Position numbers and translations under genes: made by a program. Positions 36,836 to 53,402 of a DNA stretch of 64,000 nt are shown here, one piece after another; position 1 is the stretch's first letter, and each line of letters opens with the position of its first letter. The stretch is from Brugia malayi (lineage: Eukaryota; Nematoda; Chromadorea; Rhabditida; Onchocercidae), in NCBI RefSeq assembly GCF_000002995.4, contig NW_025062476.1, positions 4,087,001 to 4,151,000 on the forward strand, read 5' to 3'. Below the pieces are notes generated by a model. It did not search any database. It was given only the letters and a program-made list of their open reading frames with translations, and was not told where the DNA came from.

Positions 36836-39800
36836 CCGAACGTCCTTTTTTATAATAAAAGAAGCAAGAGAACGAAGATTTTTTTTTTATTCCTTCACAA
36901 AAATTTCGAATCCTTAAATGACTGCTTTAGAACTGATAACAATTCTTATCATTACCAATTCCAAATACCACTAACATGCTTTCCCAATAACTATTCAAAC
37001 AAAACTCAAACATTCGCTTTTTTCATAAGACTTCATTAAATTTTTAATTTTCCCAATTAAATCATTACAATATCATTATCTTTTAATAAGTAATCTATAA
37101 TCATTCCCTATTTCATATCCAGGAACAGATCAATATTTGGAGATATTACTTTTCCATTTCAAGCCTAAATAAAACACACATTTGTCAAAATACATTTATA
37201 TTTACTGTGCATTTCTGTTATTCTTTTAATCTTATAAATTGACAACAACATTTCTTCTATTCTCATATAAAATCTATTGATCATGTCAAAAACAAATTAA
37301 TTATTAATTTCCTCTCAAATAAATTTTTTTCTCAACATATAAAAATTTCATATATTTTTTTTTTTTTGAAGATGTGTAACAAAGGAAAATCATTGTTTAC
37401 TTTTTTGTTTTCTTTTGAATAAGTATATCAATGATAACATATCGATATTATGGAAATTTCCATAACACTGATGTAATGAATTAATAATAAGCCATGATCC
37501 CTTCATTTTCTTTTCTCTTCCTGTTTTTTTCTTTCTTTTTTTTGAACTTAAACATATTCACAATGCAAAAAATAGCATAATTTAAAATGGTTTACATGGA
37601 AAAAGAAGGGAAAAAAAGAAAATCAAATGATTTATTTTCATGCTGAATTTTAGTAAATCTTTTAAATTGTGAAAAAGATTCATCATAATCGAGATCAATA
37701 TCAGAATAAACTTTAGAATCCTGAACAGAATTCCGGATCCAGCAATGCTACGTTCCCAGTGCACTATCCGGAAAAAAATCTTCCCCGTATCACTCCAGTA
37801 GTAGCAAAAATCTACATCTTTCCACATCTCAAGAAAATTCGTGCACTGTTTACAGACGAAGTTTATATTCTGCAAACTTCGTGCATCGAAACATACGCCT
37901 ATTGAAATTTGTCAAATTTAACAATTTGACAATTACCTTTCTTCTTCATGCATTGTCATTGTGTTTCACGTTATTTACGTGATTATTTAGGCCAAAATAT
38001 AAGTCCTTTTTTCTCACTAATTCAAATAAGTATGAAATATAGTATTTAATTAAATGTGCAATGTAATATTTGATTGTTTTAAATGAAAATTTTTGAAATA
38101 GTAGCTGATTGTAATAGTTTATTTCTTGCATACATGATTTTTGCATATTTAGTTCAGTATATCGTTTGATAAGAATAGAATTGTATGCATGTTATGATTA
38201 ATAAAAGTATATTCTTTGAGCTATTTCGAAAATGTTAACACAATTTGATGATGGTGGTGATAATGGCTTTCGACAGTGCTGATGATATTATCATATGTTA
38301 AAAAATTTGTGCATTGCCTTACTCAACGAAATTTGTAATGTCATGATGTTTCAACTTATCAGTTCTTCAACTACTTGAATTATTTGATAATTTATACTGC
38401 TTAGCAAGTAATTTAATTGTATAATAAATCAGCTAATGAATTTTTCTTACTACAAAATCAACTGTATTTACTTCATATGTAATGAACCAGATTACATCTG
38501 CAAATTCTGACTTAGATTTAACATTATCTTCAGTTGTTTTGACAGTAATTAACAAGTTGAGTTTTCAGTTGAGCTTTCGATTATTTTAAAATTAATATAA
38601 TTTGATTAGTTACAAACATAAGGAAATTTCATTGCTCTAGAATGCATAATAAGTTTTTTTTGGGAGGAGGATAAGGAGGGGAGGGGATTCATTTAATCAA
38701 ATTGATTCTCATAAAATACTCGAAGATTTTCGACCACCTTTTAAAATTGGAACCCGGAAGCAAGTGGTTGTTGGAAAACCGAAATTGGTTGTTTTAAATT
38801 TTTTTTTTTAGATTTGAGATTAATTCAAATATTTTTCTTTAAATTACTTTATATACATATTTTCCCATCCAAAATTTTCCATAATCTTTTAGCTCATCAA
38901 TACTTTTACTTTTAACTACAATTACAAATGTTAATGAATTAACATATTGTTTGATTATGATACTTTTTTGAATCAGGCAATAAACAATCAATTGATATTG
39001 TTTTATAATATAAGCAGAAATGTATGATAATCAAGAAATAATCAGAAAATTCGGATATGAAATTCTTAATAATTATTCGTTTAATATTTCATTCAAGATT
39101 TGATAAATTTTCCAGCTAAATTTGACTTCCAACTTTTAGATTTCATCATTCATCAATTGTATTACAGTTTAGAAAAAAAAAATGTCGTATCTCAAGAAAA
39201 AGAGAAAAAATTGCGGAATCTTTTTAAAAGACGTGATAGATCGTCATGTACGACGATAATGATGGCGCATCCGTTTTTCAGTTCTTTCAACTGAAAAATC
39301 GAAAAATTATGTTTGATTGATGATCATACATCTATGGGATTGATTATAAATCGAAGTGCATGCATTTTTGATTGGTTTATCGTTATAACTTTTAAAATGT
39401 TAGAAATTATTGACAAATTTTCACTGAATGTACAAAATGTTATTATCATAATAGATAGAGTCGTTTTTGTTTGCTAGAATGATAGTCGAATTAAAGTTTT
39501 TATTTATTTTTTTTTTCAGAATCATATTTAATTGCAAAATTTGAAATATTTTAGACTGTATTTTTATCATTGTTCCTTTTATAGGTCGCTAATATTGCAG
39601 TACATTTCTAATATTTATTTCCAACTCTAATTTAAGATTAAAAGTTTGTTTTCTCATAAGTATAACCCACTTTTCTATTTTATTGATAATTTTTACTCAG
39701 TACACTTATAAGTTAAAAAAAAAGTTGATTAAATATGGCGTTATTCGTATTTATTTTTCTTATATTTTCTTTTTTAAAGTGATAATATATGGATTTTTTT

Positions 39801-42800
39801 ACATTCACCAATCACTATCATTTATATTTATGATTTTTTTTTTTAAATTTATATTTAATTTCTTTAAGAAAAAAAAACTAATACGTCAAATTTTTTTCAG
39901 GAAATTCAAAATTTAAAATTGTTTTAGCCCCTTTAAAAAAAGCTAAACCACATGATGAAATGATTAAACAAAGTTAATATGTGATAATTAATTAATATTT
40001 TCAAAACTGGTAGTTAATCATTTAAATTAATTGTAAATATGATCAATAAATCATCAATTGTGTGAGAAATTATGAAAAGTTTGAAAAGATATCACTGTTG
40101 TTGAAAATATGAAATATTGAAATTCCGTGTTTTTCCTTTTTTCAAAAATTTGAAACATAAGTGAATTGAAATTCATAGAGAATTAATGAAGTTAATTCAG
40201 TTTATTAGTAACTACAATACTTTGTTATTATTATCGATTCAAATTTTTAATTTCTAAACAGCTAACAATTTTTAGACAAGAATGATTTAAAAGTTCCCGA
40301 GAAAATGTATCAAATTAAATTTCATATATATATATATTTATAATAAATAAATAAATAAATCTAGTACTTAATATCGATTATTTTTCTCGTTATAATCCAT
40401 TCATTTTTTTTTTTTTTTTTTTTTTTATAATAGCTAATTATTGTTAATAGTAGCTAATTATTGTTCAGATTCGTTTAATTTCATCAATTATTTTATTTAT
40501 TTATTAATTGAAGTTTTTTTTTTTTTCTTTTCGACGTTTATATTTTATTGTTCCTTCCGTTTTTCATTTATTTCTTACCACAGCAGAAATAACATTTTTG
40601 ATAGATTATCATCATTTTGTGGTAAATGTTGGAAAAAATTTTTCATTTCAATTTTTTTTCTCTTTTCATTTTTTACACTTATCAGTCGTTTGCATTTCTT
40701 AAACAATAATCATCATTCAAATCAATATTTAAATTAAAACTTGTAACACAAGAATATATTCAATCACTATGAAAATCATGATACACAATTATGAATAAAC
40801 ATTTTTCGATAATAAATAATCATAATGTCTTAAAAAACAAAAAAAAAAAAATTAATGTAAATGAAAATTTTTATGATATTTTATGAATAAAATTATTATA
40901 GAAGAAATAACTGAATACGATAAATTAAAGAAAGGTCATTGTAACGTAAATAATTGAATATAATCTTGTTAATATTTGTAACTATGATAGATTAATTGAT
41001 GAAGTATATAAATTATACCAACTTATCAGTTCATATCATCATCAATCGATCGTATTCAATTCTTTAAAATCATTTCATTGTAATCTTTCATCTTTTTCTT
41101 CTCCTTCCTCCCTTCTCATTTCTATCACTTTTATTTTATCTGTCGATGTCTGTTAAACTCGATGATCCATCCTTTATGACAAATTGTTAAACCCCAAAAT
41201 TCTCTTATCTTTACCCATCTAATTTCCCCATTCGTCATGTCCTTCATAGTATTTATCTGATCGTTAATGTCATCTAAATTTTTTATGCATAAGATGTATA
41301 GCATTTTTTTTTTTTTGGAATAATAATGATTAATGGTGATATTAGTCAACAGGAATAGTTATAATAATAATAATAAAATAACAGTAATAGTATAACGATA
41401 ATAAGATATAATAATCTAGTAGTAATAATAACAGTAATAATAAATAAAAATAAATAATAATGATAAATAGTAATAAATTAAATTATATATATTACGAAAA
41501 CGAATTAAAATAAAGTGAATTATTGGTCCCTTTTAGTCTATGATTAACTCTCAAAAAAATCTCAATTTTTTTTTTTTTTTTTTTTTGGGAAATGAGAAAT
41601 TTTAGGATGGTATATGATTAAACATCGAAATCAAAATACAAAGCAAATGTTTGAAGAATGAGCTGCTGTTGATGGTAAGGTGATGATAAATTATGGCATA
41701 AAAATTGGTGATGGTGATATGATTATGTGACAATAAAAAAAGGAAAGTTAATCATAGTGATATTGATGACAGTGATAATAGTGATAGTGGTGATGATGAT
41801 GTGATGATAATGGTGGTACGATAAATGATGATATCAAAATTGATGATAATAAGTTGTGGCGGTGAAGCCAAAGAGTGTAAAAAGAATGATTAATGTGTCG
41901 TCTAGTAGAATTTGACAATTTTATCTTACCTTCTCGATATCATTCATTTTGTCTTCTTTACCGCTAACTGCTAACATTCTTTTGCAAAATGAATTAATTA
42001 TACAATGCTTTTAAAAAGAAAAAAAAAGAATGTTTTTGCAATTTGTCCTCAATATGTGATATTTGTGTAACATAAGAAAATGGAGAAAAATGTGAGGGAG
42101 GGAGAAAGAGAGAGAGAGAGAGAGAAAGAAAGAAAGAAAAGTGAAGGAAAAAATATGGAAAGTTAAGAAATATTCATTTCCTAACTTTAAATTTTCTTTT
42201 ATACATTTAAAAAAAAGCCTTCTCCTATCAATTACTTAAATGGTATGAAAAAAAAAAAGAAAAATGAAGAAATTACATTTATTCCTTAAACACATCAAAT
42301 CTTTTAAAATTATTATTTAATTTCATTTCTTCTTTTCTTTTTTTTTTTTTTTTTTTGTTTATTTTAATAAAAATAATTGTAAAGAATGAAAGAAAGAAAA
42401 TTAATTATTTTATAGGATTTGAGAATATGCATCAATGAAATCATCGATCTATCATGATATGAGCAAAATATGTCAAAAAAGGAACGGAAATCTATGAATG
42501 CACGCTCCGAATATACCAAAACTTTCGGGTAAGTTAGAAATAATTTGCATATATTTATATTGTTTAAAAATACATAATAATAAAATAAAAAGTTAAATTC
42601 TAATTTTTTAGTTTATAATTCATTTTAGCAACAATATATCTTTTTTTATTTTGTTAATAAAATACAAAAATTTATAAGTGTCATTTAATGAATATTAGGA
42701 AACTCTTAAAAAATTTATCATCTCAAATTTTTAAATAATTAGATCTATTTTGATATCATTCGAATAAAAATAATTCTTATAAAAAATTTAAAAAAAAGTG

Positions 42801-45800
42801 CGGCATTTCATTATTATTTTTGAAATTACAATCGTTTGCTTTTGATGTATTCAATAAAAAAAAGTAAACGACAAAGAAAATTAAAAATTTTTTTTCGTAC
42901 TCTGTCAATAATAATTAGACATTAGTCACTTTATATTAAATAACTCATTCATTTATTCCTTTTGTTTAATTTAATTTAATTTAATTTCCTATATTAATGA
43001 TGATATAATTGATTGAAAATCAGGCTATGGCATTGTATTGTAACATGTAATAAATTTATAATCGAATGCATATTTAATTCATTTTGTATTAATTAATTAA
43101 TTCACCCATTTAATTTAATTCTGCTCAATTTGTATTATGCATTTATATATTATGAAGGAATATAAAGATACTAATTCAAAAATCATTAACATACTCAACT
43201 CAACACTAACATTTTTATACGTATATTCAATTCGTTTTTCATTATTTCATTGATTCATTTATTCACTCATTTAATTTAATTTAAATTCGATTCATTTTAA
43301 TCTAAACTCATTATCGTTACATATATAAGAGTTCTCTCGTTATTTCACTGATTCATTCATTAATTTGATTTTAGTTTAAATTCAGTTCATTTTAATTTAA
43401 ATTCATTATATGTATGTATATAATAGTAAAGCTATGAACAAATTATCTGATCGGTTTTCTTGAAATGGTTCCTTTCATCTGATTTGTGATTTGTTTAGCT
43501 GTTACTCAATTTTGATTCGTAGCTCACTATTGAAATGGATTGATTTTTCTGCTAGTAATAATTATTTCGTTTGTTTTGTTACGTTAATAAAGAGAGAAAG
43601 GGAAAGACAGGGAGAAAGATAGAGAGAGGGAGAGAAGAAAAGAAAAAGAAAGTAAAATGATTATTTGTCTTTTCGTATCTCAATGAAATATTTGACATTA
43701 TTATAGCATTAGAGGAATGTTAAGTGTAATAGTGTTAAATTACTATTACCATTTGAAATAAAACGATTTTCTAAGTAATTAAATATTTGATAAGTAGCAG
43801 TGCATATATACATAAGTTTTTCTTTGAAAATAGTAAAATTTTGTTATATTATTATGCATATATTAAAAGTGTATGAAATTTTCAAAAAAAATTTTTTAAT
43901 TAAGCAAATATTTAAACATGTTTTTATGGTAAAAAAGAAGTATAGTATTTGTATTTTAACAATATATCAAATAAATTTTGCAATTCAATTCAGTAAACTT
44001 CTTAACCACGAACTATGTAAATAGCTATTAATATTGAAGTTAACATTTACTTTAATTCGTAAAAGCTTTTGTACAAGTAAACAAAAAAGTTCATTATTGA
44101 AATTGTGAATTTTTAAATTATTCTATTGCTTCTTTTTCATATTTACATAAAATTGATGTATTTACTAATATATTAAAATCAAAATATTGATTAAAAGATA
44201 AATCAGTTACATTATGTTTTCATTTTTAACTGTTAATTTAATAAATTATTGATTTCAATATATTCATAGTAATGAATATATGTTTTAGTGATGATAATTC
44301 CTGTGAATAATTCCTATCACTAAAAACATTTATTCTGTCTGATAAGCTAAAGTTTGTTCAATGAAATTTAAAAAATTTTTCTAATCAGCTTAATATTAAC
44401 ATAAATTTATCTTTATATCACATACCAATATAAAATTCTTTGGATTAATTCAATTATATCTAATAAATGTATATTCTGATTGTTTGAAATGATTCGAATC
44501 CAGCGAATAACTAAGCTGCAAATTGAACTTAATGATAAAATTGAACGATCACATGATAACAAATTCAATGATGCAAATAAAATTTGAGCTAAAAAATGAA
44601 TAAAAAAAAAGTGAGAGATCTTTTTTTTTACTTCCATACTCTTTTTTTTTTTACATTAAATTTCATTTAATTTATAATTTTAGTTATATGCATTAAATTA
44701 AAATATTTAAAAAAAAAAAAAAACTTTATTTAAATAATTAATTTCTCAAGTGGAAAAATATTTTGAAATAAAGAATTTAAAAAGAAAAAGAGGAAAAAAA
44801 TTCCTTTTTTTTTTTTTTTTCTTCCTTAGAAATACTAAATGAGAAATGGAAAAATAATGAAAGTAAATGATTGAGAAGTGTAAAATTTTTTGAGCAATTT
44901 TTAAATGAAATTAATCGTGTTAGATAACGTCAGTTGTTTAAAACATTGTTACAGTTTTTCCTGAATTATCATTTTCCAACTTCTTCTATTTCATTCATTT
45001 TCCGTTTTGTTTCCGTTTTTTCTTCTTTTTTTTTTTATTTCTATTTTTATTTTTTTCACTTTTTTCGTTTTGTTTTGTTTTTTGTTTTTTGCTTTATTAC
45101 ATTGCAAAAATTTTGTTTAAGATAAAAAAAAAAAGGAAAAAAGATTTGCAAAAATGTGTAATACCATATTTTTGCTTTGAAAAATGATTTAAATTGTGTT
45201 ATTACTAATTTTTCGTATTTTTTTTCCTTTTTTCACTCTAAAATCGTATATTTCGTAAAACTTCTGTTTCTACTTTTTTTCTCTCTCTCTCTCTTTTTTT
45301 CCTTCTCTTATATTTAAAATTGATTAACAAAAATTTATTTTTTAAGGTTTTCTTTTTTTTTTTCTTATTTTTGATTTTTTTAAAAAAAGAAAAGATATAG
45401 AAAGAATAAAATAGATGTAAATTTGTTTTCCTGAAATTAACCAAAAAATTTGCATTATTTATAGAATTATCTGTTTCGTTATTTTTTTTAAAAAAAAATA
45501 TACATGATTATATATATATTTGTTTCGTTTTGGAATTTTAGAATGGTTTAAATTTTTCGAAAAATTAAGTGTTAAGTTTTTTATATAATAATGTTCATTT
45601 GATATGCTTTCCATCTTACATTTTCATTTTATATTATTGCTCAATTTTTATTTCAATTTCATTTTACGTTCTAATTCTGATTTTTTTTATTATTCCACTT
45701 TTGTTTCGATTGCAAATTTCTTAAATTTAATATCTTCTATATTCTTTATTTATCTTCTATGATTGATAAATATGCTTAATGTAGTGTAAAGTAAGCCTGA

Positions 45801-46755
45801 TTTTTGTTTTTTTTTTTTAAGTCAAAGTAAGCTTAATTTTTTAAGTTACTGTTAAAATAATTATTATAGCAATCACAAAAAGCTTATTTCATATGTCTGC
45901 TAATATTATTTAGGATTAACTTATCATTATTAGCTATTTTCTAATATGTAAATTCAATATTTATATTTTTTTTTTTTTTTTGTAAAACATTAATCTCTTG
46001 CATCCGTAACAATTTTCCAAGAAATTTGAGAATAAAAAAGAAAAAAAGGGAAGAAAAGAAAAAAAATAAATGCATGAAATAATATAAATTGGAATTAATA
46101 CAAATTAGCTATCTCTTAAAACAAAGAATGAAAAAAAGAAATGAATTTTAAATTAATTTGACAAAAAAAATTTTTTTTTTGGATATAAATAGAATATTAT
46201 TAGCAATTAAAGGAAGGATTCTAGGAATTAATCATTCCAAAAATCATTGATGTTTATCAGTGAAAATATTTGTGATATATACTGATTGAATTCATAAAAT
46301 GCAAATAATTTTTAAAATATTTAGAATTTAGATTGTAGTAATTGTGCAATCTTTTAAATATTATTTCATATAATTCTATATAATCAATTTATACATCATC
46401 ATTTTCATTTCCTCTTATCAATAATCAAAAATATAATCTTATTGAATTGGAAAAATATTGAGAAATCACTCCGAGAAATTGTTGTCAAGTTGAGTGATAC
46501 TTAATAATGCAACAATTTTATATGTAACAGATTATAAAAATAATTATAATCAAAAAAATATAAAGATATTATAATTAAAATATATAGTAAAAATAATTAA
46601 ATTGAAATTGAATTTTTTTTTTCATATTTAAAATTCATTTTTATGATTTATTATTTATGGTAATTTTACATGTAATTTAAGAAATGAATTATGAGAGAAA
46701 TGAGAATGATTGACAATTTTGTGGATAATATGCATGGTGAAACGATTAAAAGGGA
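36836..46755. other. Very AT-rich region upstream of BRF1, no supported genes
   Basis: Low-complexity sequence with many A/T homopolymers. A slightly more complex island at 37690-37900 has an open minus-strand frame (FVCKQCTNFLEMWKDVDFCYYWSD...) and a partly open plus frame. Neither is recognised nor flanked by a convincing splice pattern. A perfect 10 bp hairpin lies at 37909-37932. ATA/GTA triplet tracts lie at 41360-41480, GATGAT-type repeats at 41650-41860, and AG-rich tracts at 42090-42140 and 43600-43650. Frames here are Phe/Ile/Lys/Asn-rich shadows. Confidence 0.55.
44274..44335. ncRNA. Candidate microRNA-like hairpin (weak)
   Basis: The 62-base segment folds into an imperfect hairpin. 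Arms 44274-44292 and 44316-44335 pair with one mismatch and one bulged base around a 23-base loop. The stem core is TTTTAGTGAT against ATCACTAAAA. The loop contains a short repeat (ATAATTCCT twice). The size suits a pre-miRNA, but no known seed is recognised and AT-rich DNA gives such folds easily. Strand is undecided. Confidence 0.3.
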
Positions 46756-46769
46756 ATGAAAAGATCACT

Positions 46770-47252
46770 GATATGATATGATATGATATGATATGATATG
46801 GTATGATATGATATGATATGGTATGGTATGATATGATATGGTATGATATGATGTGATATGATATGGTATGATATGATGTGATATGATATGATATGGTATG
46901 ATATGATATGATATGGTATGGTATGATATGATATGGTATGGTATGGCTTGATATGATATGATATGATATGATATGATATGGCATGATATGATATGATATG
47001 GTATGATATGATATGATATGGTATGGTATGGCTTGATATGATATGATATGATATGATATGGTATGATATGATATGGTATGGTATGGCTTGATATGATATG
47101 ATATGATATGATATGATATGATATGATATGATATGGCATGATATGATATGATATGGCATGATATGATATGATATGGCATGATATGATATGATATGGCATG
47201 ATATGATATGATATGGCATGATATGATATGATATGGCATGATATGATATGAT
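46770..47252. repeat. (ATATG)n pentanucleotide satellite, ~480 bp
   Basis: Continuous 5-bp units of ATATG, with scattered GTATG, GCATG, GTGTG and CTTG variants. The last ~150 bases show a higher-order 15-base period (ATATGATATGGCATG). A 5-base unit without stop words keeps all three minus-strand frames open. They give frames of 194, 184 and 222 codons made of YHIIS repeats. These are not genes. Confidence 0.95.
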
Positions 47253-47554
47253 AAACATTTGTGACGTCAGCGATCTTTCGCTTGCTTCTGTATATTTCAA
47301 AATTTATTTGAATTATATCGATTGGCTTATTTGAAAAATTTTTAGCTCTTTCATCAATACCATTCTTTGTACAGACACATACAGGCAGCAATCGTAAACA
47401 TACACACATACATACATACACACATGCAGGCATACACGTATATATATAAGTATATACAGACTGTAGACTAATAGTTTTACTGCCGAATTGCCATCATCGT
47501 CGTCGTCATCTCCGATTATTCATCCATTCATCCATTTGTCCATTTATTCATTCA
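47253..47554. other. Spacer between two satellites
   Basis: About 300 bases of mixed sequence with CA/CATA repeats at about 47385-47445 and GTCGTC/CATC repeats near 47495-47540. No gene is seen. Confidence 0.6.
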
Positions 47555-48784
<1,230 letters not shown>

Positions 48785-51700
48785 GTCGATCGAGTTCATT
48801 CCATTCTAAACAACAAGCTAACAGCTATGATTATCACTTAGCCCATTAATTACTAAACGAAAGAATTAAATATTAGTATCCATTTTATTCTTTTCTTTCT
48901 CTCTTCTTTTTCCTTCTTTTTTTTATTCTTTCATCTTTTTAATTCATTCTTCCCCATTTTACACTCTATTTTCTTATCAATTATCCAAAAAAAAAAATTT
49001 TTTTTTATGATTTTGAAATCCTATTTCTATATTTCTTTGTAAAATAAATTTTCTTTTACCACTTTTTTCTCTTTTTTTTGTTCTAAAATTATTAATCGTT
49101 TTTCTTTGCTTCTTTCTTTTAATGCTAACAGTGAATTAATTCAATTATCAATCATTGATTAATTATAATTTTTGTAAGATTTGAATAAATTTATGTATTT
49201 GATAATTAATTTAATTTGTGATAATTATTCGATCTTTCCCATAAATTATATAACTATTTTTTAGCGTATATTTGATTTTTTTTCTATCAATTACTACTCA
49301 CTTACCAACTGTAAATGAGGGTAAAAGGAAAATTTATTACGAATCTTTTTTTTCACCATCTGCATTCCGTTGATTTGTCTTCATTCCTTACATTGGGTAG
49401 TGATTGTCTGTTGTATCTGTACATAAGTCGGGTATCTGTGTCTGTATCTGTGTCTGTGTCTGTGTATGTCTGTGTGTGTCTTTACGTGTCGATGGGTATG
49501 TATGTATGTCCTTCAAATAATTTAACTTTTTCAAATATCTTGCTAGTTTCTTTACATCATTTTATTCATTTTTAAACTTTTACTCGATGATCTCATCTTC
49601 AATGTCATTTGTATTTCATTTCAAACACATTTGTTAGTACTATTATTACTACTACAATTATTACTGGTACAATAACAATAATAACTACTACTATTAATTT
49701 TACTATTACTATTACTATTACATTTGCTAGTTCTATCATTAACAATAATTATTTCTATTTGCTAGAAAGAGTTTTTTTTTGTGATGAAAAAAGGAAAAAA
49801 AATGTTTTTTTTTGACTAATAAAAATCAATTTACTAACATAAACGTAAAATCTTTTCAATGATAAAAAATTGTCATTGAAAATTGAAAAGATTTGTTAAA
49901 TTCTTATTTATAAAATGAAAAATTATTTAATAATAATAAGAAAATGGGGAAAGGAAGAGAGAGAGAGAGAGAGAAAGAGAAAACGAGGAGAAAAGCATCA
50001 GTAAATGATTTACTATCCCAGATGTAAATTTAGAGGAAATTTTCATAACTTTAGCAAAAAGAAGCAAATTATTATTATTATTTTCTTTATTCGCTAGCTC
50101 TTTAGCATAATTAATTATAAATTTCATTAAGAGAAGGGGAAAAAAAAAGGATGAGAAAAGGAAAAAAGTTAAAAGAATTGAAAAAAAAATGATAAGAAAA
50201 AAGACGATAGCAAGGAAAAAAAAGACTGCAAAAGAAGAAAAAAATTCTTTTAAATTGACTACAAAAAAAAAAAAAAAAATATAAAATTATAAAAAAAAAT
50301 CTTATTTTTTCCTCAGTTCTTTTAAAAACTCTTCTAACTTTGCTCTTATTTTATATCTAATATTATCAGTGATAACAATAGTAAATAATAATAGTAATAA
50401 TGATAACAGTGATGGTAATAATAATAGTAATGATAATGATAGTGATAATTGTAACTAATGAATGAATCATAATTAGATATAATTTCTATATATTCTTTCT
50501 TCTTATCTTTTCTTCTCTATCTTTTTTTGCATATTACCATTCATACATATATATATATATCGTTCTTTTTATTTCATTCAGTTTAAAATATTTTCATCTT
50601 CTCTCTTCCTCTCTCTCTCTCTCTCTTTCTCTCTTAGTGACTATTTATCAAAATTTGCTTTATCTAACTTTTCAACTAGCTAAATTATCACCTTTCCTCT
50701 CTTCCTCTCCCTCTCACTCTCTCCCATCCTTCTCCCTCCTCTTTTTTCATAATTCTCATTCCCTCCTCCTCCTCCTCTAATCTATCATTGTGATCATTCT
50801 TCCTTTTCTTCATTCCAACTACCCTTTCAGCAAATCAAATCGACCTCCAATTGATGACAACGATGCTGACGACGACAAAACTTCAGCAAACGGTGATGTT
50901 GACAGTCGTGTCATATACCATCTGCACGACAATGTCAATCTTTCCTATCCTTTTTCTTTTTTCTTTCTTGATAAATTAGAAAACTGATGGTAATTACTGT
51001 ACTATGATAATTACTGTGCTATCATTTTATATTCATTACAATTTAAATTTTTACAATTTAAATTAATTGCTTATTTTATAAGTTCTTTTCTTTTCTTTTC
51101 TTTTTTATTTTGCTTTTCTTTCTAATATATCATTAATATTAATGAATTATAATATTGATCGATTTATTATCATATTTTACAACAATGTTGAGCAAAAATG
51201 AAAAAAAGAATAAGAAATTAATTAATTGATTTGAAATTTAATATATTTATTATTATGTATAGCAAAAATAAAAAATGTGAAACAAAATTGTACATATAAT
51301 GTTTTCGTGAAAAAATTTTTGAAATTTCATTATAAAACATAGTATGTATGTACGTATTAAGCGAGAAAAGAAAAGAAAAATAATTCTAAGTTTTTTTTTT
51401 GTTTTTTCTTTTCCTTTTTTTCTTTACCTAATTAATCGTAATAATTTTTTTTTTTCCATTAGTCATTAGAAATGACAAAACAATAATTTTATATTACTAC
51501 TATTTTCATTTTTCTCCAACAAAATTTCCAACAAATTATGAGGAAGAATTCTTCATGATATTAATAGAAATTAAATTAGAACTTTTGTTTATGAAAAATT
51601 AAGTGATCAAATTTAAATTTGTGACTTATTTGATAATTTAGCAAATTGAACACAATATTTCAGCAAAATCTTTATTACCTCTTACCAAAATTTTGTTTTT

Positions 51701-53402
51701 TATTTTCATTTGCTACAAATAAATTTAATTATTTTTTACTAAATTTTTAAATTTTCAAACTGAATATTGATATGATTGTTACATAATACCAAAATGCTAA
51801 AAATTATCTCTGAGAACAAAGATATTTGTTGTAATGATGGAAAAAAAAATTAAAAAAATACCCTTTTACTGGTAAAATAATCAATAACTTTTCTAGGGTT
51901 AATTAATTAGTTAGATCAGTATAAAGTACTAATTTTTAATAATAAAATGATTATTAATTTGTAATAATTTAACATTTAACAGAATTCATGAATGAAATTT
52001 TTGCTTTCATAAATTGGCAACAAAATCTTTGATCAGAAAATTTCAAAAAAAAAAAATAATAATAATAATAATAACACACCTACAGTATTTTCGGAATTAT
52101 AAATGTTTGGTTGGGTTTGATTTAACTGCCAACATTTGCATTTCATTTTTTTTTTTCATTTTTCTTTTTTGTCCTATATTGAAATGGTAATTTAAAATTT
52201 TTTAAATTAATGAAATGTTTGATTGGTAAGAATTAAATTTATTTCATTCTAACAATATTTGATTACATTTATTTCTGTTCAGGTTTTTTTCTCAATCTAA
52301 ATTTTTTTCAATGAAAAAAAAAAGAAATTTTTTCTCTTCTTTTTTCTTAACAAATAAATGAAATTTCCATTTAATGTTTTATAAATTTTTCAGAAGAAAG
52401 GTTTTTTTTTTTTTTTTTTTCTTTACTTTTCGTAAAGCGAGAAATATCATTTTGTTTTTTATTTTTTTTCTTTCTGTCTTTTTTCGAAGAAATACAGTTT
52501 TGTTTGTATTATGAATTTATTAATTGACAATATGTAAATTTCCGATTTATATTTTTCATATACATATGTACAAACTTATTACAACAATTTATAATTTATA
52601 TCTGTTCAATTTTAATAAAATAAAAATAATTGATTGCTTCAAATATATGATATATTACTTCTTTCTTTCATTCAAAAATTTCCTTTCCTTTCCTTTTTTT
52701 TATTGCAAAATTTATTTCATTTGCATTATTTTGCAAAATATTTTTCCATCTTTTATTTATTTATTTTTTTTTATAGATTTAAATACAAAATTTTTGTCAA
52801 ATTTTGTCGTTTTATCTTTTCTTTTTTCTTTTCAAAATGTTATTTGCAATGAAATTTCATCAAATCTTGAAATTTTCTTTCCTTATTTTAAATATTTAAT
52901 TTTTTTTTCTTTCTAAACAAAAAGTATCAGTCCTTACCATATATACATATATTAAAAAGAGAGAATTTAAATTTCGCCTGATTTATTTAATTTTTGGTCT
53001 TTTTTCTTTCTTTCTTTTTTTTTTTTTTGCAGTGATGTCATTGACAGATAACACCGCCATTTATTGAAATGATTGCAAAATTGTTTGATATGCAAATTGT
53101 TTGCATTTGTCTTCCTAAAAACTTTCCCAATTTCTTCATCTGTTATTATCCTCAAATTTAATTTAAATATTTCTTCATTTCATTCTGTTGTTTCTATTTC
53201 ATTGTTCACTTATCATTATTTGTTATCTTTTTAAAGTATCAATTAGCTTGTCATGTTTATTTTTTTTGTTTTTTTTTTTTTTCTTCTATTGAACAGGACA
53301 AATCATTTGATGTGTACATTTTTATATCTTATTTTTTTTTTTTTATCTTTTAGATGGTTCATTTTATTCAAGTGAATATAACTAACACATTCCGCCATTA
53401 TA
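48785..53402. other. AT-rich noncoding stretch between the satellites and the first miRNA-like hairpin
   Basis: Homopolymer-rich DNA with TGTCTG/TGTA repeats at 49440-49510, ATT/ACT triplet tracts at 49620-49750, an AG tract at 49958-49980 and CT-rich tracts at 50600-50780. A perfect 13 bp hairpin lies at 49848-49894. A frame at 50790-50987 encodes a mildly acidic stretch but has no recognisable motif. If the downstream hairpins are real, part of this region may be primary transcript or promoter. Confidence 0.5.

Noticed and set aside
46655..47433. Three overlapping minus-strand frames of 184-222 codons (YHIIS repeats)
   Set aside because: They are produced by the stop-free ATATG pentamer in all three frames. 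Nothing but the repeat is encoded in the open part.
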